Assembly: GCA_041676265.1 (NCBI GenBank)
Contig: JBAYSE010000048.1
Location: forward strand, 1-11,214
Reading direction: 5' to 3'
Length of the DNA: 11,214 bases
Source: DUOJ01 sp041676265
GTDB lineage: Bacteria > Spirochaetota > Spirochaetia > Sphaerochaetales > Sphaerochaetaceae
The position numbers were made by a program, and so were the translations under genes. The notes beneath the pieces were generated by a model. That model saw nothing but the letters and a program-made list of their open reading frames with translations, made no database searches and was not told the origin of the DNA. Positions 1 to 7,347 of the stretch are shown in pieces (positions within the stretch are counted from its first letter, which is position 1; every line of letters starts with the position of its first letter).

Positions 1-1
1 A

Positions 2-892
2 AAAGCTATCAGTGTTGGTATTGGACTGTTCATCGCTTTCATTGGCCTGCAAAACGTTGGTATAGTTGTCGGCGGGGCAACATTAGTTGAACTAGGTAAT
101 ATTAAGCAAGGCGATGCTCTATTGGCAATTATTGGGTTAGTAGTTACCGGAGCTTTGGTCGCCTACAAAGTAAAAGGTGCTCTTTTAATTGGTATCGTAG
201 TCACTACCCTTATCGGTATTCCTATGGGAATTACCTCTTACGCCGGTGGTAGTTGGGTTCCTCCGTCATTAGCTCCAACCTTCTTTAAGTTCGATTTCAA
301 AAACATCTTTACCATTGATATGCTTGTGGTGACCTTTACCTTCCTCTTTGTCGATATGTTCGATACGGTAGGAACCCTCATTGGGTGTTCTACCAAGGCG
401 GGCATCCTCAAGGAAGATGGTTCAATTCCCAATTGTAAAGAGGCCCTTTTAGCCGACGCCATCGGTACAACTGTCGGTGCTCTTTTAGGGACTTCAACTG
501 TTACTACTTATGTTGAGAGCTCAGCCGGTGTAGCTGAAGGTGGTAGATCAGGACTTACCAGCCTTGTAGTTGGTATCCTCTTTATCCTATCCCTCTTCAT
601 CTCTCCTCTGTTCCTCTCAGTCCCGGGCGCTGCAACAGCTCCTGCTTTAATCCTTGTTGGTCTGTTCATGATGTCGCCTGTTAAGGATATTGAATTAGAG
701 GACGGCTCGGAAGCGATTCCTGCCTTCTTAACCATCCTATTCATGGTAACCACCTACTCAATTGCTAACGGTATCATGTTTGGGGCGCTTGCTTACATTG
801 TCTTAAAACTTATTACCGGAAAAGTTAAAGATATTTCCCCCATGATGATTATCGTTGGATTACTTTTATTGGTTAAGTTGCTGTTTGCCTAA
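2..892 (+). CDS. NCS2/AzgA-family purine base permease, C-terminal part (start lies outside the window)
   Basis: Integral inner-membrane transporter, probably a proton symporter for guanine/hypoxanthine or adenine. The frame is open from base 2, reading KAISVGIGLFIAFIGLQNVG, and ends with TAA at 890-892. About 296 residues are present, against roughly 430-450 for the usual AzgA-type protein, so about one third is missing to the left. Family signatures are visible: the F-I-G-L-Q-N segment, the DMFDTVGTLIG motif, the following LLADAIGTTVGALLGTSTVTTYVES stretch (only its key residues matter: A-D-A-I-G-T and T-Y-V-E-S), and the AEGGR-G-LT motif. Many hydrophobic membrane spans alternate with short loops, ending in a hydrophobic C-terminus. 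A TTG at 122 could look like a start, but the conserved sequence before it shows it is internal. It converges on the adenine deaminase gene, which supports adenine or hypoxanthine as cargo; the exact substrate cannot be read from sequence. Confidence 0.93.
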   Translation, partial: KAISVGIGLFIAFIGLQNVGIVVGGATLVELGNIKQGDALLAIIGLVVTGALVAYKVKGALLIGIVVTTLIGIPMGITSYAGGSWVPPSLAPTFFKFDFKNIFTIDMLVVTFTFLFVDMFDTVGTLIGCSTKAGILKEDGSIPNCKEALLADAIGTTVGALLGTSTVTTYVESSAGVAEGGRSGLTSLVVGILFILSLFISPLFLSVPGAATAPALILVGLFMMSPVKDIELEDGSEAIPAFLTILFMVTTYSIANGIMFGALAYIVLKLITGKVKDISPMMIIVGLLLLVKLLFA

Positions 893-905
893 GGGCGAAC
901 AAATT

Positions 906-937
906 AAAAAAGAGAGCTTTTCAAGGCTCTCTTTTTT
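906..937. terminator. bidirectional intrinsic terminator between convergent permease and ade genes
   Basis: The stem AGAGAGC / GCTCTCT (911-917 with 926-932) has an 8-base loop. It is flanked by an A run on the left and a run of seven T (932-938) on the right. Because both sides carry A/T tracts it has the form of a terminator on either strand, which suits the tail-to-tail arrangement of the permease (stop at 892) and ade (stop at 954). Confidence 0.88.
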
Positions 938-953
938 TATGCAATTCTAATTT

Positions 954-2672
954 TTAAACCTCAATAGGGATAAACTTAAACTGGTCAACATCGAATAATC
1001 CCCTGTCGGTAACCTTTAGGTGGGGAACCACCGGGAGAGCCATAAAGCTGAGCGTCATAAAGGGATCAATATCTTTGGGGATTCTGAACTCTTCATAGGC
1101 TACCTTCAGCATTGCACTTAGTTTCTCACTGACATACTCACCACTCTTATTAGTCATAAGACCGGCTATGGGGAGTGCTAGAGCATCGATGAGTTGCCCA
1201 TTGCGCACAATTACAATCCCTCCTTTAGTCTTCTGCAAACTCTCAATTGCCACCACCATGTCTGCATCATTATCGCCGGCTACGATTATGTTGTGAGAGT
1301 CGTGGGCGATCGTCGTCGCAATTGCACCCTCTTTTAAGCCGTATCCTGCTAAAAGGGCCAGTGCGACGTTACCGGTCCCTTTGTGCCGCTCGATGACAGC
1401 CAGTTTAACGATATCTTGTGTAGGCGTATTTTGGTAGTAACCCTCGCCATCGCGTTGCACGGTCACCTCTAGGTTATTGGTGACTATCATGGAGGGGATA
1501 ATGCCAATGGCCCTAACTTTATCTGCTTTAAGCAGTAGTCTCAGTTTAGCACTGCTAAAATCTCTAATGTTAATTTTGGTCTCTACCTTAGATGGGATAG
1601 GGGCCTCTTTAACCGTATTTGCCTGGTAGCGTTTTCCTTTGATAAAAACGTCAGAGACTCTGAAATCTTTTAAATTATCAACTAAGATAAAATCTCCTCG
1701 ACGCCCCGGTGCAATCGCACCTCTGTCGTGGAGGGAGTAACAGGTGGCGGCATTAATGGTGGCCATGCGAATGGCGGTTAGCGGGTCTAACCCCTCTGCA
1801 ACAGCGATTCTCAGGTGGTTATCGATATGTCCTTCATCAATTATTGACTCAGGTTGTCGGTCATCAGTACAGAACAGGCATCTATGGGCATTTATTGCGG
1901 TAACCCCAGGCAGTAGTGCCCTTAGGTCTTTTGTTGCCGAACCTTCCCTCAAAAGAACGTACATCCCCCGCGCTATGCGCTCCTCTAACTCTTCGACGGT
2001 GGTACACTCGTGGTCACTTAACACCCCTGCCCCCGCATAAGCGTTGAGTTCTTTACCACTTACCTGCGGTGCATGCCCATCAATTACTTTGTGATGAACT
2101 CGCGCTAAGTTAAGTTTATCGAGGACAGACTCGTCGCCGGCTAACGTTCCCACGGTATCCATCATCTCCCCTAGGCCAAGCACCTCACTCTTCCCAATTC
2201 TCTTGGCTAAATCTTTAGCCAAAAGGGTGGCACCGGAGGTTTCAAAGGGCGTAGAGGGGACACACGAGGGCAGCATGAAGAAGATAGAGAGCGGTGAGTC
2301 TTTGGCGACTTGCACCATGTAATCAAAGCCGTCTAAGCCGGCCACATTACAAATTTCATGGGGGTCGACTATTGTGGTAGTAGTCCCTCTAGGCAACAGG
2401 AGTCGTGCAAAAGAGGAGGGATCAACATAGGAAGATTCTATGTGGACATGTGAATCGATGAGACCCGGCAGTAGGTAAGAGCCGTGCGCGTCAAAAGTAT
2501 TCTCCCCTTCGTAGGCACCAATGCCGACAATTAGGCCATTCTTGAGAGCCAAATCACCTTCCACAATTTTTCCACTAAAAACATCAACAATTTGGGCGTT
2601 CTTCACAACAAGGTCAACTTTTTCTCTCCCCGTTGCGCTATCTATAAATTGTTTAAGTTCTTTGTTTTTCAT
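954..2672 (-). CDS. ade: adenine deaminase (adenine aminohydrolase)
   Basis: Cytosolic metal-dependent amidohydrolase that deaminates adenine to hypoxanthine and ammonia, feeding adenine into the hypoxanthine/xanthine branch. The product is 572 residues, close to the usual 570-590 of bacterial Ade. The N-terminal composite domain leads into LPGLIDSHVHIESS (about 68-81), with the H-x-H metal ligands at 75 and 77. Further family elements are the TTTTIVDPHEICNVAG region (about 97-112), G-E-M-M-D with Glu169 as the likely bridging ligand, DGHAP with His200, SDHE with His221, and CTDDR with Asp270. The C-terminal half carries the family's second conserved domain (AHDSHNIIVAGDND and a G-G-I-V-I motif). 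The ATG at 2672 is preceded by AAGGAGG (2678-2684) with a 5-base spacer. The gene is followed by the shared terminator at 906-937. It faces away from the small membrane-protein gene across a short region containing a perfect palindrome. Confidence 0.96.
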   Translation of the reverse strand: MKNKELKQFIDSATGREKVDLVVKNAQIVDVFSGKIVEGDLALKNGLIVGIGAYEGENTFDAHGSYLLPGLIDSHVHIESSYVDPSSFARLLLPRGTTTTIVDPHEICNVAGLDGFDYMVQVAKDSPLSIFFMLPSCVPSTPFETSGATLLAKDLAKRIGKSEVLGLGEMMDTVGTLAGDESVLDKLNLARVHHKVIDGHAPQVSGKELNAYAGAGVLSDHECTTVEELEERIARGMYVLLREGSATKDLRALLPGVTAINAHRCLFCTDDRQPESIIDEGHIDNHLRIAVAEGLDPLTAIRMATINAATCYSLHDRGAIAPGRRGDFILVDNLKDFRVSDVFIKGKRYQANTVKEAPIPSKVETKINIRDFSSAKLRLLLKADKVRAIGIIPSMIVTNNLEVTVQRDGEGYYQNTPTQDIVKLAVIERHKGTGNVALALLAGYGLKEGAIATTIAHDSHNIIVAGDNDADMVVAIESLQKTKGGIVIVRNGQLIDALALPIAGLMTNKSGEYVSEKLSAMLKVAYEEFRIPKDIDPFMTLSFMALPVVPHLKVTDRGLFDVDQFKFIPIEV

Positions 2673-2690
2673 AGAAGCCTCCTTCCCCCT

Positions 2691-2719
2691 AGAGTACCAT
2701 TGCTTCTTGAGGCGGGCAA
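2691..2719 (-). promoter_or_regulatory. ade: possible ade promoter, overlapped by the palindrome
   Basis: Reading the minus strand, TTGCCC (2714-2719) lies 17 bases before TGG-TACTCT (-10 at 2691-2696 with a TG extension). The -10 is a poor match, and the implied start site would leave almost no leader before the AAGGAGG. The call is therefore weak, but its -35 overlaps the 16-bp palindrome, which would suit repression. Confidence 0.3.
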
Positions 2720-2730
2720 GTTAACTTGCC
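2715..2730. promoter_or_regulatory. perfect 16-bp palindrome GGCAAGTTAACTTGCC, candidate operator
   Basis: GGCAAGTTAACTTGCC is its own reverse complement with no central spacer. It lies between the divergent starts of ade (2672, -) and the small membrane protein (2774, +). With no loop it is an unlikely RNA hairpin. It has the size and symmetry of a site for a dimeric repressor or activator serving one or both promoters. Which protein binds is unknown; no regulator gene is in the window. Confidence 0.5.
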
Positions 2731-2760
2731 ATTTTTCTGGTCTGCTATTAAATTTAAAGA

Positions 2761-2768
2761 TAAGGAGG
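2761..2768 (+). promoter_or_regulatory. ribosome binding site that fixes the start of the small membrane protein
   Basis: TAAGGAGG sits 5 bases before ATG 2774. It favours this start over an upstream in-frame TTG at 2726, which would lie inside the palindrome and has no Shine-Dalgarno sequence. Confidence 0.8.
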
Positions 2769-2773
2769 ATGCT

Positions 2774-3121
2774 ATGGACACTTCAGAAATTGAGAAAGTA
2801 GAGGAGCAAAACAACAAGCGTGAAGGACACGCCATTGCTTCCCTTATTTTGGGGATCTTCTCAGTTATTTCTCCCCTCCAAATACTTGGATGTGGGAGTA
2901 TAATAGGCTTAATCCTCGCAATTATTGGGCTTTACCAAGTCTCCTTGGCCGGAGGGAGGAGGGTGAGTAATTTGGCAAATGCAGGCAAAATACTCTCAAT
3001 TATCGGCTTGATTCTCTCCGCACTGGCAATTGTAGCAACCTTGTTGCTATTTACCCACTTTTTACGCTTTTCAACCTTTCACTTCAGGCCGATGATGATG
3101 AGGTATCGCTTTATGTTTTAA
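2774..3121 (+). CDS. small two-span membrane protein, DUF4190-like
   Basis: A 115-residue protein of unknown function. A charged N-terminus (MDTSEIEKVEEQNNKREG) is followed by a hydrophobic span of about 45 residues that probably forms a helical pair (ASLILGIFSVISP, then GLILAIIGLYQ). A short basic loop (AGGRRVSNLANAGK) precedes a last span (ILSIIGLILSALAIVATLLL). The ASLILGI...GLILAIIGLY...AGKILSIIGLILS pattern is typical of DUF4190-type proteins. The tail FHFRPMMMRYRFMF is rich in Arg, Met and aromatic residues. The start is set by TAAGGAGG. The gene runs opposite to all its neighbours, has its own terminator, and interrupts the purine genes between ade and ygeW. Nothing in it points to purine metabolism, so it may be an unrelated passenger or a membrane accessory. 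Confidence 0.75.
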   Translation: MDTSEIEKVEEQNNKREGHAIASLILGIFSVISPLQILGCGSIIGLILAIIGLYQVSLAGGRRVSNLANAGKILSIIGLILSALAIVATLLLFTHFLRFSTFHFRPMMMRYRFMF

Positions 3122-3124
3122 TGG

Positions 3125-3153
3125 ATAATCCCGACTCTCGTCGGGATTATTTT
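3125..3153 (+). terminator. intrinsic terminator after the small membrane protein gene
   Basis: An 11-bp perfect stem, ATAATCCCGAC / GTCGGGATTAT (3125-3135 with 3140-3150), with loop TCTC, is followed by TTT. It begins 3 bases after the stop at 3121 and directly abuts the stop codon of convergent ygeW (3152-3154). On the minus strand no clear T run follows, so it is mainly a plus-strand terminator that may also protect the 3' end of the ygeW transcript. Confidence 0.82.
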
Positions 3154-4351
3154 AGAAAACTCTCTTCCTATCGCGCTTCACTATTTCACTCAGTTTAGCC
3201 GCAGGATTAGCAAACCTGGAGAGCATTATCATGGCGGCAATGATGTAAGGTTTGTAAGAGGCTTGTTTGTAGAGAGGTATGCGATAGCGGTCAAACACAG
3301 ATGCCGCAACTTCCCCTTGCTCACAGCTCACCCCGGTGATATCGGCTGGTAAGCAGTGCATATAGAGGGCGTTAGCATCTTTCGTTTTGCGCATCAACTC
3401 CTCACTACACTCCCAGTCTTTGAACTTAGCATTATTGAGCAGACACCGCTCTTCTAGTTCATGCAGGTCGTCAAAACGTTTCTCACTCACCATCTGAGTC
3501 CTCTCTTCCATCACGGCAAAGGGGGCCCAACTCTTAGGATAAACGATGTCGGCGTCTTGGAAAGCTTCCTCCATTGAGTTCACCCGTCGGAAGGAGCCAC
3601 CGGTACGTCCAACGTTCTCCTTGGCAACCTGCTCAACTTCACTCATGATGCCGTACCCTTCAGGATGGGCTAGAACAACATCCATGGAGAAGCGGGTAAA
3701 GAGGCCTACAATCCCCTGTGGGACAGAGAGGGGTTTACCGTAAGAGGGGCTGTAAGCCCACGTCATGGCAACTTTCTTCCCCTTGAGGTTCTCTACACCA
3801 CCAAAGTGGTTGATGACGTGAAGCATATCGGCCATAGATTGCGTGGGATGGTCGATGTCGCACTGTAGATTTACCAAGGTAGGACGCTGCTCAAGCACCC
3901 CGTCATCGAAGCCCTCCTGCACTGCACTGGCAACCTCTTGCATGTAGGTGTAACCCTTTCCGATATACATGTCATCGCGAATACCAATTACATCTGCCAT
4001 AAAAGAGATCATGTTCGCCGTTTCACGTACCGTTTCACCGTGGGCAATTTGGCTCGTTGATTCATCTAAGTCTTGGATTTCAAGACCCAACATGTTACAA
4101 GCACTGGCAAAGCTAAAGCGCGTGCGGGTAGAGTTGTCCCTAAAGTTTGAAATACCTAACCCACTGTCAAACATTTTGCAGGAGATATTGTTCTCTCTCA
4201 GTTTTCTTAAAATTTCAGCAACGGCAAAAGTTGCTGCAATTTCATCGTCACTCTTCTTCCAAGTATGGAAAAAGTCGTTGAGGTACATCCCTTCAGCTTT
4301 CAGTCCCTTTAAGTTTTCTATCATTTTCCGGATTGCACTCGTGTCCTTCAT
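3152..4351 (-). CDS. ygeW: YgeW-type knotted carbamoyltransferase
   Basis: Cytosolic member of the aspartate/ornithine carbamoyltransferase superfamily, 399 residues, matching the roughly 396 of E. coli YgeW. The carbamoyl-phosphate site is intact: STRTR (74-78) in the D-N-S-T-R-T-R-F-S context, a DHPTQ motif (167-171) and HCLP (332-335). The second domain contains the GKKVAMTWAYSPSYGKPLSVP region and GYGIMSEVE, features that separate YgeW from true ornithine or aspartate enzymes. The physiological substrate was long unknown. The association with purine-degrading genes suggests a carbamoyl transfer to or from a ureido compound derived from opened purine, which in the phosphorolytic direction would give carbamoyl phosphate for ATP synthesis; that role is inference. 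The start ATG at 4351 has AAAGGGGG upstream (4356-4363), weaker than the neighbours' sites. It has its own promoter 36-70 bases upstream and lies 116 bases after xdhD with no terminator between. Confidence 0.94.
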   Translation of the reverse strand: MKDTSAIRKMIENLKGLKAEGMYLNDFFHTWKKSDDEIAATFAVAEILRKLRENNISCKMFDSGLGISNFRDNSTRTRFSFASACNMLGLEIQDLDESTSQIAHGETVRETANMISFMADVIGIRDDMYIGKGYTYMQEVASAVQEGFDDGVLEQRPTLVNLQCDIDHPTQSMADMLHVINHFGGVENLKGKKVAMTWAYSPSYGKPLSVPQGIVGLFTRFSMDVVLAHPEGYGIMSEVEQVAKENVGRTGGSFRRVNSMEEAFQDADIVYPKSWAPFAVMEERTQMVSEKRFDDLHELEERCLLNNAKFKDWECSEELMRKTKDANALYMHCLPADITGVSCEQGEVAASVFDRYRIPLYKQASYKPYIIAAMIMLSRFANPAAKLSEIVKRDRKRVF

Positions 4352-4393
4352 AATACCCCCTTTAAAGATTTGTTATTCTTGCTATTTAGAAGA

Positions 4394-4422
4394 ATTATAA
4401 CATGGAGGTTAATATGAGTCTA
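4394..4422 (-). promoter_or_regulatory. ygeW: ygeW promoter, sigma-70 type with extended -10
   Basis: On the minus strand TAGACT (-35, 4417-4422) is followed after 17 bases by TATAAT (-10, 4394-4399). The -10 is a perfect hexamer preceded by TGT (4400-4402), an extended -10. The expected transcript start near 4387 gives a leader of about 36 bases. It lets ygeW be expressed separately from the upstream xdhD unit. Confidence 0.72.
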
Positions 4423-4426
4423 CTGA

Positions 4427-4444
4427 TTTGTTGCAGTTTGTTGC
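4427..4444 (-). repeat. tandem GCAACAAA direct repeat just upstream of the ygeW -35
   Basis: The octamer GCAACAAA (minus strand) occurs at 4437-4444 and again at 4427-4434, separated by two bases, so the copies are exactly 10 bp apart. The pair ends 5 bases before the -35 element. Same-face repeats in this position are the usual form of an activator site. No regulator is identified. Confidence 0.5.
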
Positions 4445-4467
4445 GAAGGAGCTCCTCCACATTAACA

Positions 4468-7347
4468 TCAATTGATTTTGCCCATCTCTCTCAAAATCTT
4501 CTCAGGGGTTATTGGCCAAGAGCGAATCCATACACCGACTGCATCAAAAATAGCATTAGCAATTGCCGGGGCAGCGCCGTTGGTGGCAATTTCGCTGATA
4601 GATTTAGCCCCGTAAGGTCCAAATTCATCATCTTCATCGATTAAGACAGACTTGAAGTCTAAAGGCGCCTCACTAATCATCGGCACCCCATAACGGGTAA
4701 AGTCGGGTGTAACACAAACCCCTTTCTCATCAAGCACCATATCTTCATAGAGGGTATGTCCAATCGATTTCTGGGCAGCTCCATACATCTGGCAGAGGGC
4801 TAACTCTGGGTTAATGGGGGTGCCGGCATCTTGAAGGGCATAGAATTTTTGTACCTTAATCTCACCTGTTTTCACATTAACCGCTACTTGGGCAAAATGG
4901 GCACCATAAGGAATGGCGGCATCTTCGGTTGCAAAGGAGCCGTAACCAACTAATTGGCCCCGCCCTAAGCCCGAAACGGCTTGGTGAATTAAAACTGGGT
5001 AAGGTAACACTTTACCACTCTTTTTGGAGTAGACCTCTCCGGGAGATCTCACTTCGAGGTCTTCCTCTTGCTCTTCCATCTGGAGAGCAGCTTCCGCTAA
5101 AACTTTTCGCTTTAAGTCCAAAGCCGCCTTAAGGGTGGCTCCTCCGGAGAAGTAAGTCCCGCTGGAAGCATAAGCGCCGGTGTCAAACATAGTGTTATCG
5201 GTGTCGCCGGAGAGGATTGAGACCAAATCCATCTCAACACACATCACCTCGCTGACACACTTAACACTGATAGTGTCGAGACCTGTCCCTAAATCGGAGC
5301 CCCCACTGTGAATCATGAAAGTCCCATCGGTGTTCATCACAACATCGCACATCCCATGGTCTAGTCCGGGGAGTCCTGAGCCCTGTTGAATCATGGCAAA
5401 TCCTTTACCAATTTGCCAATTAGGATCGGCGGAGACCTCTTTCTTGCCCCAATCGATCATCTGCGCCCCCTCGTCGAGGGCTTTCCTGAGACCACAGCTC
5501 CCCACTGGAACGGGTGTTCCTTCCCGCCCTTCACCTAAGCTCTTGAGAATCTCCAACATAAAGCCCCGCTCCACGTGGTTAATCTTGGCCATCTCAAGGG
5601 GGTCAACCTTAATAACATCGGCCATCTCAGCTAAGCAGGTCATCAAAGCATAGGAACCCTTTGGTGCTCCATAACCTTGGTACGCGCCGGCCGGCGGAAT
5701 ATTAGTGTAGTAGGTGATGACGTCAAACGCTATGTTGGGACAATTTAAAAGGGGAAGGGTTTTAGAGCAGGCGTTCATAGGGACGGTTAGGCAGTGGTTC
5801 CCATAGGGACCGGTATTGGCCCTTACGTCCATGTAAACGGCAGTTAGTTGTCCCCCTTTTTTAGCACCCATCTTCACAGTAACCCGCATTGGGTGACGGG
5901 TACTGTTGGCAATAAACTCTTCTTCGCGTGTATTGCGGTAGTAGATTGGTCGCCGGGTAATCCAAGTAGCATAACCGGCCACATCTTCCACTAGGATGTC
6001 TTGTTTAGAGCCATAACCGCCACCAACTTTCTCTTTAATAACTCTGATTTTGTTTTCTGGAATACCACACACACGGGCAACAATGCGACGAGTGTGGAAG
6101 GGAACCTGCGTTGAGGCATGTATTACCAAACGGTCGTTGTCGATTTTGGTGTAACAGAGGTGCGGTTCCAGAGGGGTACACTGGATTTGACTCGTCTGAT
6201 AAGTCCGCTCAATTACCTCATCAGCTTCGGCAAAGCCCTTCTCTATATCGCCAATGGCACCATGGGCAGCAGAGGCTATGTTACGACGATTGTCGGCGTG
6301 TAATGGGAAGGGGTAGATAATCTTCCCTTCACGGGGGTCGACCCCTTTGTTGTACTCAGCCAAATTTTCGGGTTCTCCACTGAGATATTCAGCAGCACCA
6401 TTTTGCACTATGGGAGAGCCTTCAGCCATCGCTTCCTCAACGGTAAAAACGGGTTGTAGCACATCGTATTCGACCACAATTTTCTCACGGGCCGCCTTGG
6501 CCTGTTCTTCAGTTTCGGCAACTACGGCTGCTACCCTGTCGCCTACGTGACGTACTTTCCAGTTAAACAAACGTCGATCGTAAGGCGAGGGTTCGGGATT
6601 CCCCTGTCCTGCTGACATATAAAAGACGTCGGGGCAATTGGCTGCCGTTATAATGGTAACCACCCCCTCCATCTTTTCAGCCTCAGAGGTATCTATTTTC
6701 GTGATGTAGGCATGGGCATGGGGACTACGAAGTAGTACCATGGCACAGGCTCCCACCTCTACCCGGTCTTCCACAAAAGACTTCCAGCCGGCCACCAATT
6801 GGCGCCCATCAACTTTGGGTTTTACTTTTCCCACATATTTTAAGTGATCCCTAAACTCGGGGGCTATCTCAGAGGTGTACTCTCCTTTGGCCATCTTCTC
6901 TTTGGCTAATTCAACGGCCAGGTAGTAGTGTTCATAGCCCGCATCGCGGATAAAAATCCCCGATAAAACTTCAGCCACATCTTCTCTATGTGCGTCCGGT
7001 TTTTTCTCTAAGAGCCAAGTCAACAAAAGAGCTGCCGCCGGTGCGTTATAAGCTGACTGGACAACACCCGCATCGATCATTGCTTCTTGGACAACATTGA
7101 GCTGTGACCCTTGCGCAAGAGAATCGGGAGTGCGAATCTCGGCTCCTACGGCTTCAGCTGCCAACATTAAATTGGCATAGACCGGACGGTCGTTGAAGAT
7201 TACCGTATCGCTACCGGCAAAACCTTCACTGTCATCGCTATCGCGGACAGCGAAGTGTCCTAAAGCAACCAACATCGAACGGAGCGTCTCATGCGGTTCA
7301 ACCCTTTGTGTTACGGCTTTACCGTTTACAGTACATTGGACAATCAT
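4468..7347 (-). CDS. xdhD: XdhD-type molybdenum hydroxylase large subunit with degenerate ferredoxin domain
   Basis: A 959-residue molybdopterin-binding subunit of the xanthine dehydrogenase superfamily, colinear with E. coli XdhD/YgfN (about 956). It should hydroxylate, or in reverse reduce, a purine ring carbon. Residues 1-150 follow the layout of a two-domain [2Fe-2S] subunit, but every expected ligand is replaced: the first cluster region reads SDDSEGFAGSD (38-47 area), QCGFC is QSAYN (97-101), and LCRC is FIRD (132-135). Only Cys5 is present before residue 200. The hydroxylase part begins near 165, with HVGD (267-270), LEPH (393-396), GGGYGSKQD (442-450), GAYQGYGAPKG (554-564), SGGSDLGTGL (681-690) and GAKSISE with Glu919 as the expected catalytic base. 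The Arg of the usual AFRGFG motif is Gln557. The ATG overlaps the ygfM stop (ATGA) and has AAGGAGG at 7354-7360. No in-frame TGA or selenocysteine site is seen; selenium, if used, would be a labile cofactor. Confidence 0.95.
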   Translation of the reverse strand: MIVQCTVNGKAVTQRVEPHETLRSMLVALGHFAVRDSDDSEGFAGSDTVIFNDRPVYANLMLAAEAVGAEIRTPDSLAQGSQLNVVQEAMIDAGVVQSAYNAPAAALLLTWLLEKKPDAHREDVAEVLSGIFIRDAGYEHYYLAVELAKEKMAKGEYTSEIAPEFRDHLKYVGKVKPKVDGRQLVAGWKSFVEDRVEVGACAMVLLRSPHAHAYITKIDTSEAEKMEGVVTIITAANCPDVFYMSAGQGNPEPSPYDRRLFNWKVRHVGDRVAAVVAETEEQAKAAREKIVVEYDVLQPVFTVEEAMAEGSPIVQNGAAEYLSGEPENLAEYNKGVDPREGKIIYPFPLHADNRRNIASAAHGAIGDIEKGFAEADEVIERTYQTSQIQCTPLEPHLCYTKIDNDRLVIHASTQVPFHTRRIVARVCGIPENKIRVIKEKVGGGYGSKQDILVEDVAGYATWITRRPIYYRNTREEEFIANSTRHPMRVTVKMGAKKGGQLTAVYMDVRANTGPYGNHCLTVPMNACSKTLPLLNCPNIAFDVITYYTNIPPAGAYQGYGAPKGSYALMTCLAEMADVIKVDPLEMAKINHVERGFMLEILKSLGEGREGTPVPVGSCGLRKALDEGAQMIDWGKKEVSADPNWQIGKGFAMIQQGSGLPGLDHGMCDVVMNTDGTFMIHSGGSDLGTGLDTISVKCVSEVMCVEMDLVSILSGDTDNTMFDTGAYASSGTYFSGGATLKAALDLKRKVLAEAALQMEEQEEDLEVRSPGEVYSKKSGKVLPYPVLIHQAVSGLGRGQLVGYGSFATEDAAIPYGAHFAQVAVNVKTGEIKVQKFYALQDAGTPINPELALCQMYGAAQKSIGHTLYEDMVLDEKGVCVTPDFTRYGVPMISEAPLDFKSVLIDEDDEFGPYGAKSISEIATNGAAPAIANAIFDAVGVWIRSWPITPEKILREMGKIN

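Noticed and set aside
122..892. TTG at 122 as the start of the permease
   Set aside because: The 40 preceding codons are open and match conserved NCS2/AzgA sequence, so the gene simply enters from the left edge.
2715..2732. Sigma-54 promoter in TGGCAAGTTAACTTGCC (minus strand)
   Set aside because: The GG and GC pairs are 11 bases apart, not the strictly required 10.
2726..2773. TTG at 2726 as the start of the small membrane protein
   Set aside because: It lies inside the 16-bp palindrome and lacks a ribosome site, whereas ATG 2774 has TAAGGAGG at the right distance.
4447..4456. Palindrome AGGAGCTCCT after xdhD as a terminator
   Set aside because: It has no loop and no T tract on either side, so xdhD transcripts may run on into ygeW.
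4402..4644. Plus-strand reading frame with a good GGAGG-TTAAT-ATG start at 4414 in the ygeW upstream region
   Set aside because: Most of it is antisense to the 3' end of xdhD, the protein has no recognisable features, and the GGAGG overlaps the spacer of a convincing minus-strand ygeW promoter.
4468..7347. Selenocysteine-encoding TGA in xdhD
   Set aside because: The frame runs uninterrupted from ATG to its terminal TGA, which is followed by no further homologous coding sequence; family selenium use would be as a labile cofactor.
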